Shown: piece after piece, positions 32,556-43,736 of the stretch
How the letters are laid out: every line of letters starts with the position of its first letter
Position numbering within the stretch: position 1 is the first letter of the stretch
Assembly (NCBI GenBank): GCA_013152945.1
Contig: JAADFL010000183.1
Location: 1 to 45,162, forward strand
Direction: 5' to 3'
Source of the DNA: Deltaproteobacteria bacterium
GTDB lineage: Bacteria; Myxococcota_A; JAADFL01
Length of the DNA: 45,162 nt
Translations under genes and position numbers: made by a program
Notes under the pieces: generated by a model
Told to the model about the DNA's origin: nothing
The model's database searches: none
What the model saw: the letters and a program-made list of their open reading frames with translations, nothing else

Positions 32556-33854
32556 CTATTGTTCGTAATACGCGGTCTGTTCGAGTATCTCCGGCCCAAA
32601 CAACTTTCTTCCCTTGTTCCTTGTCCCGGTTCCTACGTCAAGATATCCTTCTCTCCCCAATTTGAATGCGTACAGGAATCCCCCGTTGGAAAGAACGTAA
32701 ACCCTTGAAAAACCGACCTCGGGTGATGATGCAAAACCGTACCCGGTAGCAAATGTTTGTATCAGTTTACCACAAAAAGCATCGAAAACGAACACAGGGC
32801 CTTCGAATGTAGATACAATCAACAGGTTGTCGGCAATTATGGGCTTGTTAGGCATTGACCAGATTTCAGGTTTATAAGAAAAAACCCTGGAACCGTCGCG
32901 AACCTTGAATGCCTCGATGCCGTTCTCAAAAGAAACTGCCCACAACAGCCCCTGAATTCTTACAATACCGCTTATACCGGTCAGCGTCGAATCCGACCAT
33001 ACGATTGAGCCGTCTTTTGCTTTCACACAAAAGAGTCCACCTGCAAAAGAAGAAACGAAAATCATCGAATCCTCCAACACAGGAGTGGTGTTGATATCAA
33101 TAAAGTGTGTTTGTTTGGATGAAAGATCCCTGCTCCACAAGAGGCTTCCATCAGCCAAATCAAGTGATACCAATGTGCCGTCACTGAATCCTGTGACAAC
33201 CTGCTTTCCAATAATAGTCGGACGTGAGAGCCCGCGAATGCTCATTTCTTTATTCCGTTCTTTTTTGTAATGCCACTTCCACCTGCCTGTTCTTTTGTTC
33301 AGTGCATACACGGTATTTGCATTGGTGGCGAAAATCAGGGTATCCCCGTTCACAATGGGCTGGGCCATTATTTCGCCGTTTGCCGAATATTTCCACAACC
33401 GTTCTCCCGAGTCGAGGTCGACAGCTACGAGATTACCGCTTGACGTGCCGAAAAATACGCGCCTTTTGTCTATCAATGGCTTTGAGACCACCCTGCCCTT
33501 TACCCTTGTTCTCCACATCAATCTTCCATTGATTGCATCAAGACAAGTAATATATCCGAGCCGCGAACCGACTACCACTACGCCCCGTGTGGAATCAGTT
33601 GCCGGGCCGCCTTCTTCTTCAGGTAAGAACGGCTGGAAAGGATCGCCTTCATGATTGGTGACCTCGTATCTCCAGTCCAGCCCGAGTACTGTCCTTTTTT
33701 GAACTGGTTCGAAATGCACCTGGTCTGGAAGATACACCTTACTGCATCCTTCACCAGCCATTGATAACATTATCGCGGGCAGCAGGAATGAAATTAAATA
33801 TCTTCCGATATCCCGTTCCGTTGAATCATAGCGGATTCCAATCTTCATATTCAC
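32556..33854 (-). CDS. BamB-like PQQ-repeat beta-propeller lipoprotein
   Basis: 432 residues from GTG 33854 (GTGA overlap with the gene before it); an ATG two codons on is equally possible. N-terminal hydrophobic segment with a Cys at 37 (GEGC) suggests a lipoprotein. The body is repeated W-containing blades: INGRLMWRTRVKGRVVSKPLI, DSGERLWKYSANGEIMAQPIV, RTGRWKWHYKKE, ADGSLLWSRDL, KDGSIVWSDS, each followed by a YALN/VAVDLD strand, as in BamB, the outer-membrane assembly factor. In E. coli bamB lies between yfgM and der; here it directly follows a YfgM-like gene, and der is 3 kb away, which supports the assignment. Conserved BamB contact residues were not checked. Confidence 0.8.
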   Translation of the reverse strand: MNMKIGIRYDSTERDIGRYLISFLLPAIMLSMAGEGCSKVYLPDQVHFEPVQKRTVLGLDWRYEVTNHEGDPFQPFLPEEEGGPATDSTRGVVVVGSRLGYITCLDAINGRLMWRTRVKGRVVSKPLIDKRRVFFGTSSGNLVAVDLDSGERLWKYSANGEIMAQPIVNGDTLIFATNANTVYALNKRTGRWKWHYKKERNKEMSIRGLSRPTIIGKQVVTGFSDGTLVSLDLADGSLLWSRDLSSKQTHFIDINTTPVLEDSMIFVSSFAGGLFCVKAKDGSIVWSDSTLTGISGIVRIQGLLWAVSFENGIEAFKVRDGSRVFSYKPEIWSMPNKPIIADNLLIVSTFEGPVFVFDAFCGKLIQTFATGYGFASSPEVGFSRVYVLSNGGFLYAFKLGREGYLDVGTGTRNKGRKLFGPEILEQTAYYEQ

Positions 33855-34705
33855 TTGTCCCCGGTTTTTGTCTTTGGTTCCGGCTTGGGGCTTTCAGGGC
33901 CGGTTTTCTCGATCGGCTTGCCGGTCTTGTCAGCGCCTGGTTTTGCCTTCAGTTCGATAAGGCGGACCTCCGCCTCTTTTTTCCTGTTCGAATTCGGGAA
34001 ATTTTCCACGAGTTGAGTATAGGCCGTCTTTGCAGCTTCCTTGTCGCCTCTCAATTCCTGAATGCGCCCTACCTGAAACAAGCCTTCATCTTGCAGGGGA
34101 TTCTTTTCCATCTCGGCCGCCAATTTTTGGAACTGGTTCAATGCCGAATCCAGATCCTTTTTTTGCTCGTATGTATATGCCAAGTCTTGAATTGCCAGGA
34201 ACCGCATGTACGGCACATCGACCGGGTTGTCCAAAAAGCTCTTGTAAGTTTCGATTGCACTGTCTAGGTCATTCAAGCGTACCTGGATATTTGCAAGAAG
34301 CAGCTTGGATGATTTTGCCAAATCGGTTCCACTGAAATCATCTTCGAGTTTCACCAACTGCTTTTCCGCTTCCTTATTCTTCGAAGTTTCATCAGGGAAA
34401 AATAGCTTCACGGTTTTGCCGTCAGGTCCCTTGGGTGGCTTGCTGCCTTCCGGAACAACCGGTGCGTCGAGTGTTTTCATCACGTCACCCAGGGCCATGG
34501 TTGCCTTCTCGTCCTGACCGACAGTGCACGATCTCCAGGAAATGGAGACTATTACCAGTACTATTGCGGTAAGGAAACTTATGGTTACAGGTCTCCAATG
34601 TTCGGTGATGATGTCAAACACATCCTTAGACTTTGTAAGGAACTCATCCGGCTTTAAGACATCCTTCCTGGATTTTTTCTTCTTCAACTTCTTTATTGTA
34701 GCCAA
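33851..34705 (-). CDS. YfgM-like TPR membrane protein
   Basis: 284 residues, TTG start at 34705 with GGAGGTGAT 10 bases upstream. Basic cytoplasmic N-terminus (KKLKKKKSRK), one membrane span at about 41-57, then a periplasmic TPR region (about 115-255: LANIQVRLNDLDSAIETYKSFLD, AYTYEQKKDLDSALNQFQKLAAE, GRIQELRGDKEAAKTAYTQLVENFPNS) and a Lys/Pro-rich tail. This is the architecture of YfgM, the SecYEG-associated periplasmic chaperone-like protein. It lacks the short helix-rich N-terminal conservation I would need to be certain, so a general TPR membrane protein remains possible. Overlaps the BamB-like gene by four bases. Confidence 0.75.
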   Translation of the reverse strand: MATIKKLKKKKSRKDVLKPDEFLTKSKDVFDIITEHWRPVTISFLTAIVLVIVSISWRSCTVGQDEKATMALGDVMKTLDAPVVPEGSKPPKGPDGKTVKLFFPDETSKNKEAEKQLVKLEDDFSGTDLAKSSKLLLANIQVRLNDLDSAIETYKSFLDNPVDVPYMRFLAIQDLAYTYEQKKDLDSALNQFQKLAAEMEKNPLQDEGLFQVGRIQELRGDKEAAKTAYTQLVENFPNSNRKKEAEVRLIELKAKPGADKTGKPIEKTGPESPKPEPKTKTGDK

Positions 34706-34851
34706 CTTGGAATCACCTCCGGAACATTGAATAATGCCGATGGCTCTGCTTGCCCGGCCGAAAAAAACATGGTCTTACAGACACAGCCACAGGCCAACCA
34801 TTGGCCGATTCTTATAGGCTCACTGGTACTGTAATGTCAAATACCATTAAC

Positions 34852-34881
34852 TTGACAGCACAGGTCCCAAGCGGTTACCTA
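34852..34881 (+). promoter_or_regulatory. Sigma-70-type promoter of the outer-membrane protein gene
   Basis: Perfect TTGACA (34852-34857), then a 17- or 18-base gap and TTACCT/TACCTA (34875-34881). Start near 34888, giving a leader of about 20 bases that contains GGAGG at 34899-34903. TGTCAA (from about 34836) and this TTGACA form an inverted repeat around the -35 box that could be an operator. Confidence 0.45.
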
Positions 34882-34907
34882 GTCTTCTGTTACTCTATGG
34901 AGGTGGA

Positions 34908-35435
34908 ATTATCAAGCCGCTTGTCGCCTTTATCCTAATTTTTTCGGTGTCGGCCCCGGCATCCACCTGCCTGGCCGAGGAGGATATCCTTACCATCCAG
35001 GTCAGTCCCGAATACTCGGTTGAGAAAAAGGATTCGTCGACTTGGCATGGGATCGGCTGTGCCCTTGATATCGATTATGGAATAGATGAATACCTAAGCC
35101 TGGATTTCATCGCAGGTTACGATTATTCCTGGTTGAAAAAAAACAGCGATTCCAACAGCCATTCGATCAGGTTGGGTTTGGGTGCCAAGTACGGTTTGGA
35201 TGCAACTGAATTCGTACCTTACCTTGCCAGCGGCCTTGAAATGTACATGGACAACACGGGCGGATCGGGCTTCGAGCCTAACCTGTCGGCCTATATTGCA
35301 ATCGGACTCGATTGGATCATTACGGATGATTTCCTGGCTGGAATCGAGGCGCGTTACCACCTTCTTGTCACTGACGTGGAACACCTTGTTGCCACATTCG
35401 GTATAAAGCTCGGTTGGCGTATTGATATGCTCTGA
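34908..35435 (+). CDS. Small outer-membrane beta-barrel-like protein with apparent ATT start
   Basis: About 175 residues. Mature part is made of alternating polar/aromatic strands (YGIDEYLSLDFIAGYDYSW, HSIRLGLGAKYGLD, FVPYLASGLEMYM, LSAYIAIGLDWIITDDFLAGIEARY, HLVATFGIKLGW) and ends with an aromatic-rich strand, like eight-stranded OmpA/OmpW-type barrels. The first conventional start (GTG 34947) falls inside the signal peptide. Extending upstream in frame gives I-I-K-P-L-V-A-F-I-L-I-F-S-V-S-A-P-A-S-T-C-L-A: a complete signal peptide starting at ATT 34908 (or ATC 34911), with GGAGG 4 to 7 bases before. No ATG, GTG or TTG exists between the promoter and this point in the frame. Either a rare start codon is used, or one base is missing or extra in the assembly. 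17 bases before the symporter gene. Confidence 0.7.
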   Translation: MIKPLVAFILIFSVSAPASTCLAEEDILTIQVSPEYSVEKKDSSTWHGIGCALDIDYGIDEYLSLDFIAGYDYSWLKKNSDSNSHSIRLGLGAKYGLDATEFVPYLASGLEMYMDNTGGSGFEPNLSAYIAIGLDWIITDDFLAGIEARYHLLVTDVEHLVATFGIKLGWRIDML

Positions 35436-35452
35436 ACGGGAGGAATGGAACA

Positions 35453-36832
35453 TTGAACGCCAAGGTATTGAACGGCAGGGAGCACTGGGCATCCAGGCTC
35501 GGTTTCATTTTGGCTGCGGCAGGGTCTGCAATCGGCCTTGGGAATATTTGGAAATTTCCTTACATAACAGGCGAAAACGGCGGCGGCCTTTTTGTCTTGT
35601 TCTATCTTTTATGTGTGCTTTTGGTAGGCCTTCCGATAATGCTTGCAGAATTCGTAATCGGCAGGTCGACACAAAGTTCTCCTGTCGCCGCCTTTTCCGA
35701 ACTGGCCGGAGAACAAAGCGCATGGAAGCTGGTGGGCTGGTTCGGCGTTATTTCAGGCTTTATAATACTTTCTTACTATTCGGTTGTCGCCGGGTGGTCC
35801 TTGAACTACCTGCTCATGTCCATCGTGGATGCCACGGCAGGAAAGTCACCACAGGAAATAAGTGGTATATTCGATAAATTGTACACTTCGGGAAGCCTCA
35901 ATATTTTCTGGCATTTCCTGTTCATGGCCATCACGGTCGGCATTGTTCTAAGCGGCGTAAAAGAAGGCATTGAAAGATGGTGCAGGACCCTTATGCCTCT
36001 ACTGTTTCTGATCCTGGCCTTCCTGCTCGTATACGGTGTATTCTCTCCGAATTCAGGCTTTATCAAGGCCGCCAAGTTCGTGTTCGCACCCAAAATAGAA
36101 ACATTTACATCCGCCGGCGCTCTCGAGGCTCTCGGGCATGCATTTTTCACTCTCAGCCTTGGAATGGGCGCGATGCTCACTTACGGTTCTTACCTCCCTA
36201 AAAATGAGGACGTGGTAAAAAGCGCATTTATCATTACTTTTCTGGATACAATGGTGGCGCTGCTCGCTTGCATGGTTATCTTCCCCATTTTATTTGGACA
36301 CGGCATGGAACCCCAGCAAGGTCCGGGATTGGTATTCAAGGCTATGCCGATTATTTTTTCAAACATTCCCGGTGGAATGATCCTGGCCATCCTTTTCTTT
36401 GCCTTGCTTACTTTTGCAGCTCTGTCGTCAGCTATTTCTCTTCAGGAAGTGGTGTCGTCCAACTTCATGGACCGAAAGGGATGGACCAGAAAGAAGGCCA
36501 CGCTTATTACGGGAACTGCGATTTTCATAATCGGCATCCCATCGGCACTGGCGGGAAGCGGCTCCCTTCTCGCTCAATGGAAGGATATTTTCGGCAAGAA
36601 TTTCTTCGATACCATGGACTACCTGGCGCCCAATTGGCTCTTGCCCATGGGCGGTTTCTTGATGGCCGTTTATGTAGGTTGGATAATGCCCAGAAAGAAA
36701 CTCGAAGATGAATTCAAGTCAGGTTCGAAATGGGCGGCCCTGTACCCATTATGGCTCTTTTCAATCAAGTTCATCGCGCCGCTCGCGGTTCTCCTCGTAC
36801 TGCTGTACAAAACAGGAATAATCAACCTGTAG
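35453..36832 (+). CDS. Sodium:neurotransmitter symporter family (LeuT-like) transporter
   Basis: 459 residues, TTG start at 35453 with GGGAGG 9 bases upstream. About 11-12 membrane helices. Helix 1 carries GSAIGLGNIWKFPYITGENGGGLF (residues 24-47), the unwound sodium and substrate site of the family; the helix 6 region (LEALGHAFFTLSLGMGAMLTYGSYL) and helix 8 (LTFAALSSAISLQEV) supply the remaining Na+ ligands (Ala/Ser/Ser). It imports an amino acid or a related solute with Na+ across the inner membrane. Substrate cannot be read off. Converges on der with 11 bases between stops. Confidence 0.92.
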   Translation: MNAKVLNGREHWASRLGFILAAAGSAIGLGNIWKFPYITGENGGGLFVLFYLLCVLLVGLPIMLAEFVIGRSTQSSPVAAFSELAGEQSAWKLVGWFGVISGFIILSYYSVVAGWSLNYLLMSIVDATAGKSPQEISGIFDKLYTSGSLNIFWHFLFMAITVGIVLSGVKEGIERWCRTLMPLLFLILAFLLVYGVFSPNSGFIKAAKFVFAPKIETFTSAGALEALGHAFFTLSLGMGAMLTYGSYLPKNEDVVKSAFIITFLDTMVALLACMVIFPILFGHGMEPQQGPGLVFKAMPIIFSNIPGGMILAILFFALLTFAALSSAISLQEVVSSNFMDRKGWTRKKATLITGTAIFIIGIPSALAGSGSLLAQWKDIFGKNFFDTMDYLAPNWLLPMGGFLMAVYVGWIMPRKKLEDEFKSGSKWAALYPLWLFSIKFIAPLAVLLVLLYKTGIINL

Positions 36833-36843
36833 GATGAATTTGA

Positions 36844-38235
36844 TTATCTCTTGCCCCTTCCCCTGGCAACGATCCTTATCGGCGATCCCTTGAATCCATA
36901 TGCACTACGCAAGGAATTCACTATGTACCTCTTGTATTGCTCGGAAACGCCGTTGGGTTTGTTACATACCAGGGCGAACCTGGGCGGCCCTACACCAATC
37001 TGGGAGATGTAATAGATCTTGACCGGACGGCCCCTGAAGAGCGGGGGATCATGCCATTCGACCACCTTTGCAAAGAAACGATTCAGTTCTGCCGTCGTAA
37101 CACGGTAAAGCCTCTCTTTTGCCACGGCTTTGATATTGTCCAGGAGCTTGTTCATACCCTTGCCGGTCAGGCCTGATATCGACACAACCGGGGCAAAAGA
37201 GGCAAACCGAAGTTTGTCAAGCATTGCCTGTTCGCTTTTTTTAAGGCTGACGCCCTTTTTCAGCTTATCAACCTTGTTCAAAGCCAGGACCAGTCCACAT
37301 CCCCTGTCTATTGCATGGCGTGCTATCCGGGCCTCCTGGTCCGCCGTTCCCCTTGTAACATCCACCAGCAGCACGGCTATGTCGGCTCTTTCGATTGCCT
37401 TGAGGGCCTTTATGGCCGATACCTTTTCCGTAAGCCCTATGGTCTTGGTCCGTTTCTTAATACCAGCCGTATCGATAAAAAGAAAATCGGTTCCCCTCCA
37501 GGATAGTTCGGTATCCACGGGATCGATGGTAGTACCAGGTCTATCGTGGGCAACCAGCCTTTCCTCTCCAAGCAAGTGATTGATCAAGGTCGACTTCCCG
37601 ACGTTTGGAAAACCGACGACAGCCACTGCAATGTTTTTCGGACTTTTTCGGCTTTCTTGTTCGCTTGATCCATCGTTGTTGTCACGCGGCTCGCCGGCGG
37701 CCGGACGATTGTAACCGTTGGCCCTGCCGGCCGGACGCATTACTTCAAGAGACTTGGATATAGCATCCTCCAAGCCGGAAATACCAATGTTGTGTTCCGC
37801 TGATATGGGGATCACTCGATCCACTCCCAACTCGTAAAACTCCAATACATCATGTCGTTGTTTGCCGGAATCGACCTTGTTTGCAAGATAAAGAACAGGC
37901 TTTGCCGATCTCCTAAGCATGTTTGTTACGTTTCTGTCTTCCGGAGTAAGTCCATCCCTTGCATCGAGCACGAACAGCACGAGGTCGGCCTCTTCCACAG
38001 CCAGCTCGACTTGGGCCTTCATCTTTGCCTTCAAGGAATCCGTTGTTTCAGGTTCGAATCCTCCGGTGTCGACGAGGATAACCTTTTTCCCATGCATGGT
38101 AGTCCCGGCATAATGCCTATCTCTGGTAACTCCCGGTTTATCGTGCACTATGGCCTTCCTCGATCCGACCAGCCGGTTGAATAGGGTCGACTTTCCCACG
38201 TTGGGCCTTCCGACTATTGCTATGAGATGAACCAT
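36844..38235 (-). CDS. der: Ribosome-associated GTPase Der (EngA)
   Basis: 463 residues from the ATG at 38235, one base after the era stop; the 11 residues upstream in frame are not supported. Two G domains in tandem, the hallmark of Der: GRPNVGKST (about 9-17), DTGG, NKVD (about 121) and GFPNVGKST (about 188-196), DTAGIKK, NKVD (about 307), followed by the KH-like C-terminal domain. The linker between G domains (about 160-185) is unusually hydrophilic (NNDGSSEQESRKSPK). Needed for 50S subunit assembly. Last gene of a minus-strand run after era. Confidence 0.96.
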   Translation of the reverse strand: MVHLIAIVGRPNVGKSTLFNRLVGSRKAIVHDKPGVTRDRHYAGTTMHGKKVILVDTGGFEPETTDSLKAKMKAQVELAVEEADLVLFVLDARDGLTPEDRNVTNMLRRSAKPVLYLANKVDSGKQRHDVLEFYELGVDRVIPISAEHNIGISGLEDAISKSLEVMRPAGRANGYNRPAAGEPRDNNDGSSEQESRKSPKNIAVAVVGFPNVGKSTLINHLLGEERLVAHDRPGTTIDPVDTELSWRGTDFLFIDTAGIKKRTKTIGLTEKVSAIKALKAIERADIAVLLVDVTRGTADQEARIARHAIDRGCGLVLALNKVDKLKKGVSLKKSEQAMLDKLRFASFAPVVSISGLTGKGMNKLLDNIKAVAKERLYRVTTAELNRFFAKVVEWHDPPLFRGRPVKIYYISQIGVGPPRFALVCNKPNGVSEQYKRYIVNSLRSAYGFKGSPIRIVARGRGKR

Positions 38236-38236
38236 G

Positions 38237-39187
38237 TCATTCCCTGTAACCGAATCGTTCCAATGCACCCGGGTTCCGTGTCCAATTCCTGCTCACCTTG
38301 ACGATGAGTTCGAGGAATACCTGGTTGCCGATCAACTCTTCCAAATCTTTACGGGCCTGTACCCCGATTTCTTTTAACACGTTTCCGCGCCTTCCGATGA
38401 CAATTCCTTTTTGTGAATTGCGCTCAACATGGATGGTTGCACCGATTGCCGTCACACTCTTTCCCTTGGCCTTGGAAGCTCCTTCTTTCCAGCGCTCAAT
38501 CGTAACCGCCAATTGGTAAGGAATCTCGTCCTTGAGCCGTATCATGAGTTTTTCTCGAATAATCTCTGACGCCAGGAATCTGAGGTCGGAGTCGGTGTAC
38601 ATGTCGCTCGGGAAATATTGCGGGCCGGGAGGCAACATCGATTCCAGGTCCGCAACCATGTCATCGAGCCCCAGACCGGTTAAAGCCGATATCCTGTATC
38701 CGGCGTAAAACCCGAATATTTTCCTGTAATGCTTTTCAAGCCTTTCAAGTAAAGTGTTGTCCTTGACCTTGTCGATTTTGTTCATTGTGAGCAAGACCCT
38801 GTGCTTTGTACTGTCAAGCGAGTCCATCAATATCCGTTCCTTTTTGTCCGGCGTATTGTCGAGATCGCTGTTCCTCGTTTTGTCAAAAGCATCGACGATG
38901 AACATAATCAAGTCAGAGTCGGCGATCGTGTCAAGTGCGGCCTTGACCATCCTCTTGTTCAATTCATCCATGGCATCGTGAACTCCCGGCGTATCCAGGA
39001 ACACGATTTGCGATTTTGTCCTGTGCAAAATTCCACGGATCCGGTTTCTCGTAGTCTGGGGCTTTGGAGTGACTGCGGCGAGTTTCTCGCCCAACAAGGT
39101 ATTGATGAGAGTGGATTTACCCACATTGGGTTTACCCAAGAGAGCCACGAACCCGCTTTTGAAATTCTCTTCCCGCCCGGCGGACAT
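38237..39187 (-). CDS. era: GTPase Era
   Basis: 316 residues. G domain: GKPNVGKSTLINTLLGEKLAAVTPKPQTTRNRI, DTPGVHDAMDELNKRM, NKID (about 136), SALTG; then a C-terminal KH domain with ERNSQKGIVIGRRGNVLKEIG, which binds the 3-prime end of 16S rRNA. Era acts in 30S maturation. Start ATG at 39187 overlaps the end of the TPR gene upstream. Having era and der side by side puts assembly GTPases of both ribosomal subunits in one transcript. Confidence 0.96.
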   Translation of the reverse strand: MSAGREENFKSGFVALLGKPNVGKSTLINTLLGEKLAAVTPKPQTTRNRIRGILHRTKSQIVFLDTPGVHDAMDELNKRMVKAALDTIADSDLIMFIVDAFDKTRNSDLDNTPDKKERILMDSLDSTKHRVLLTMNKIDKVKDNTLLERLEKHYRKIFGFYAGYRISALTGLGLDDMVADLESMLPPGPQYFPSDMYTDSDLRFLASEIIREKLMIRLKDEIPYQLAVTIERWKEGASKAKGKSVTAIGATIHVERNSQKGIVIGRRGNVLKEIGVQARKDLEELIGNQVFLELIVKVSRNWTRNPGALERFGYRE

Positions 39188-39188
39188 A

Positions 39189-41273
39189 TCACAGAGACTG
39201 CAAGGCCTGTCTGGCGGCGTTTATTCGATCCTTCATGGCGGGATCTTTCTCCAATCTGATATATAACTCGAATAGTTTCTTGGCACGTACCTTATGGCCC
39301 GCCTTTGCCTCCACCTGAGCCAATCCGTAAATTGCAGACTTTATTCCGGGCATGAATGACAATGCCTTGGTATACTGGACGGCGGCCATGGCAAATTTTC
39401 CCTGTCCTGCGTAGGCCGTGCCCAGTTCGACTTGACAGAGAATACACTTCCGGTCGATCTCAAGAGCATTCGAAAGCATTGGAATCGCTTCCGCGTACTT
39501 TCCCAGGCTACAATAATCGGATGCCCTGGACAGCAAGCTCGAAACTCTGCCGGCCTTTTCAAGGACGGCTCCGGCGGCCGAGGATACCGCGGGATCTTCC
39601 TTCATTGCTTCGAGTGCCTTCCTTGCCTGCGGATGAGCCGGGTCTATATCCAATAACTTGGCTAGCTGACGCACCGCCATGGTCATTCGTCCCTGCTTTG
39701 CATAAACCGCCGCCAACTTGAACCTCGAACTCAAGTTCGCCTCATGCTTGGCCAATGAATCCCTGTAAGCAAGAACCGCATGAGACAAGTCTCCACCGGA
39801 AAATGCGGTATCCGCCTCTGCTTCTATGCCTCTTGATACCTTGATCCTCTCGTTTTCGGGCTCTGGAATCCTTACAAACGGCGAGCGGGGATCCTCCAGT
39901 CTTTCCGAACCGAGTTTGGGATCAAGCATTGCAAGGAGTGAGCGGGACCTATTCCTGTCCGGCTTATTCTCCGATGGTTCACTCACTATTGTCGCGGTTC
40001 CGCCCGTAGATTGTCCTTCCCCTCCCAGACTCCGGGCTTTTTTCAGGGCCAGTTCCACCCATTTTTTTGCAGCAGGGCGTTTTTCCAACTGTGCATATCT
40101 TTTGTACATTGATGCCGCTTCAGCCCGCTTGTTTTCTTTCTCGAGAACAGAGGCCAGGCCGAAGAATCCGTCCGGCTCACTGGGTTTCAACTGTGTATAA
40201 CGGCGATATGCCTTTTCCGCCTTCTCCAGGTCTCCGGTTTTTTTCATAATAAAGCCGAGATTAAAATAGCCCAGTGCGTAATTTGAATCGCTGTTCACTG
40301 CAATTTCGTATTCCTTTTTTGCTTGTTCAAGCTCATTTTCCTTGTAATAGAGCAACCCCAGCTCATTGTGTGCACTTGCATATCCCGGCCATAGTTTGAT
40401 GGCCGCCATGTACTTTTCCTTGGCCTTTTCGACTTGTCCGGCCTTTCGAAACCGGTCCCCGGCGTCTTTCAATCGCATGGCCTCTTTCTTTGAATCCCAG
40501 CCGGACGTGTTCCCTGCAGGCGCAACAGCCGTATGATTCTCAATGACTTTTTTATTAATATTTTCCTGTGGCGCAGCAGCCTTTTTCTGCGGCACGCCCC
40601 TATCATGTACAGAAGCGGCACCCGAAAGATCGGGTTCGGCTGTCCGGGACATTTTTTCCCCGGTCTCGATAGGTTTTTTCGTAATCGAGGTTTGGGCCGT
40701 ATCACCCTTTTTTTCCAGTATTGCAACTTTCTTCAACGCCTTTTTCACCCACTTTTGTTCAGTCGGTCTTTTTTCTTTTTTTGCATATTCCCTGTAGTAC
40801 TTCGCAGCTTCCATGTTCTTTCCCTGCTTCTCCAGGCTCACTGCAAGACCATAATATCCATCCGGGTCTCTGGGAGACAACTTGATGTATATCTTATATT
40901 CCTTTTCCGATTCCTTGAATTTCTTCAACTTGCGCCGCACGAAAGCCAGGTTGTAATGGGCCACGGCAAAATTCATATCATAAGCGACCGCTGTTGCATA
41001 TGCCTGCTCGGCTCCCTTGTAATCCTTTTTCTTATAGAGAGCCTTGCCAAGGCCGTTGTGCGCAGCAGCGTATTGGGGCCAAAGATCGATAGCCCTCTTG
41101 TATGCTTCGACCGCCCTGTCAATTTCCTTGGCCTTGAGAAGTTTGTCGGCTTCTCTTTTTACTTCATGGGCCTTGACCCTGGCCTCCTCCTGTGCAAATG
41201 CAATACTTTGACTCAACGTCCATGCAATGCCCACGGCAAATAGCATTGCCAGGCTTTTCATCAAGTTTCGCAT
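39189..41273 (-). CDS. Secreted TPR protein with internal 145-residue duplication
   Basis: 694 residues, ATG at 41273 with AAGGAG 8 bases upstream. Signal peptide 1-27 (AFA-QEE). Residues 38-182 and 268-412 are collinear copies offset by exactly 230 residues without a gap: KREADKLL.../MRLKDAGDRF..., AIDLWPQYAAAHNGLG / AIKLWPGYASAHNELG, SPRDPDGYYGLAVSLEKQGK / KPSEPDGFFGLASVLEKENK, YAKKEKRPTEQKWVKKAL / YAQLEKRPAAKKWVELAL. Each copy holds three to four TPR units. Between them is a Thr/Pro/Lys-rich linker, and a third TPR region occupies 500-690. Likely a periplasmic scaffold; partners unknown. Its stop overlaps the era start region, so it is translated with the GTPases. Confidence 0.85.
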   Translation of the reverse strand: MRNLMKSLAMLFAVGIAWTLSQSIAFAQEEARVKAHEVKREADKLLKAKEIDRAVEAYKRAIDLWPQYAAAHNGLGKALYKKKDYKGAEQAYATAVAYDMNFAVAHYNLAFVRRKLKKFKESEKEYKIYIKLSPRDPDGYYGLAVSLEKQGKNMEAAKYYREYAKKEKRPTEQKWVKKALKKVAILEKKGDTAQTSITKKPIETGEKMSRTAEPDLSGAASVHDRGVPQKKAAAPQENINKKVIENHTAVAPAGNTSGWDSKKEAMRLKDAGDRFRKAGQVEKAKEKYMAAIKLWPGYASAHNELGLLYYKENELEQAKKEYEIAVNSDSNYALGYFNLGFIMKKTGDLEKAEKAYRRYTQLKPSEPDGFFGLASVLEKENKRAEAASMYKRYAQLEKRPAAKKWVELALKKARSLGGEGQSTGGTATIVSEPSENKPDRNRSRSLLAMLDPKLGSERLEDPRSPFVRIPEPENERIKVSRGIEAEADTAFSGGDLSHAVLAYRDSLAKHEANLSSRFKLAAVYAKQGRMTMAVRQLAKLLDIDPAHPQARKALEAMKEDPAVSSAAGAVLEKAGRVSSLLSRASDYCSLGKYAEAIPMLSNALEIDRKCILCQVELGTAYAGQGKFAMAAVQYTKALSFMPGIKSAIYGLAQVEAKAGHKVRAKKLFELYIRLEKDPAMKDRINAARQALQSL

Positions 41274-41301
41274 TTTCGATACTCCTTTTTAATTTTTTTG
41301 T

Positions 41302-43622
<2,321 letters not shown>

Positions 43623-43736
43623 CAGCTTGAACCTCCCTTCGATCCCTTTTTCCGGGCCGGCCGGACAATGTTTACCCAGCTTGTTTACCAAATATCGCGC
43701 GGCTGGACAATAGTTTGTCTTTATTTCAAATTCCAA

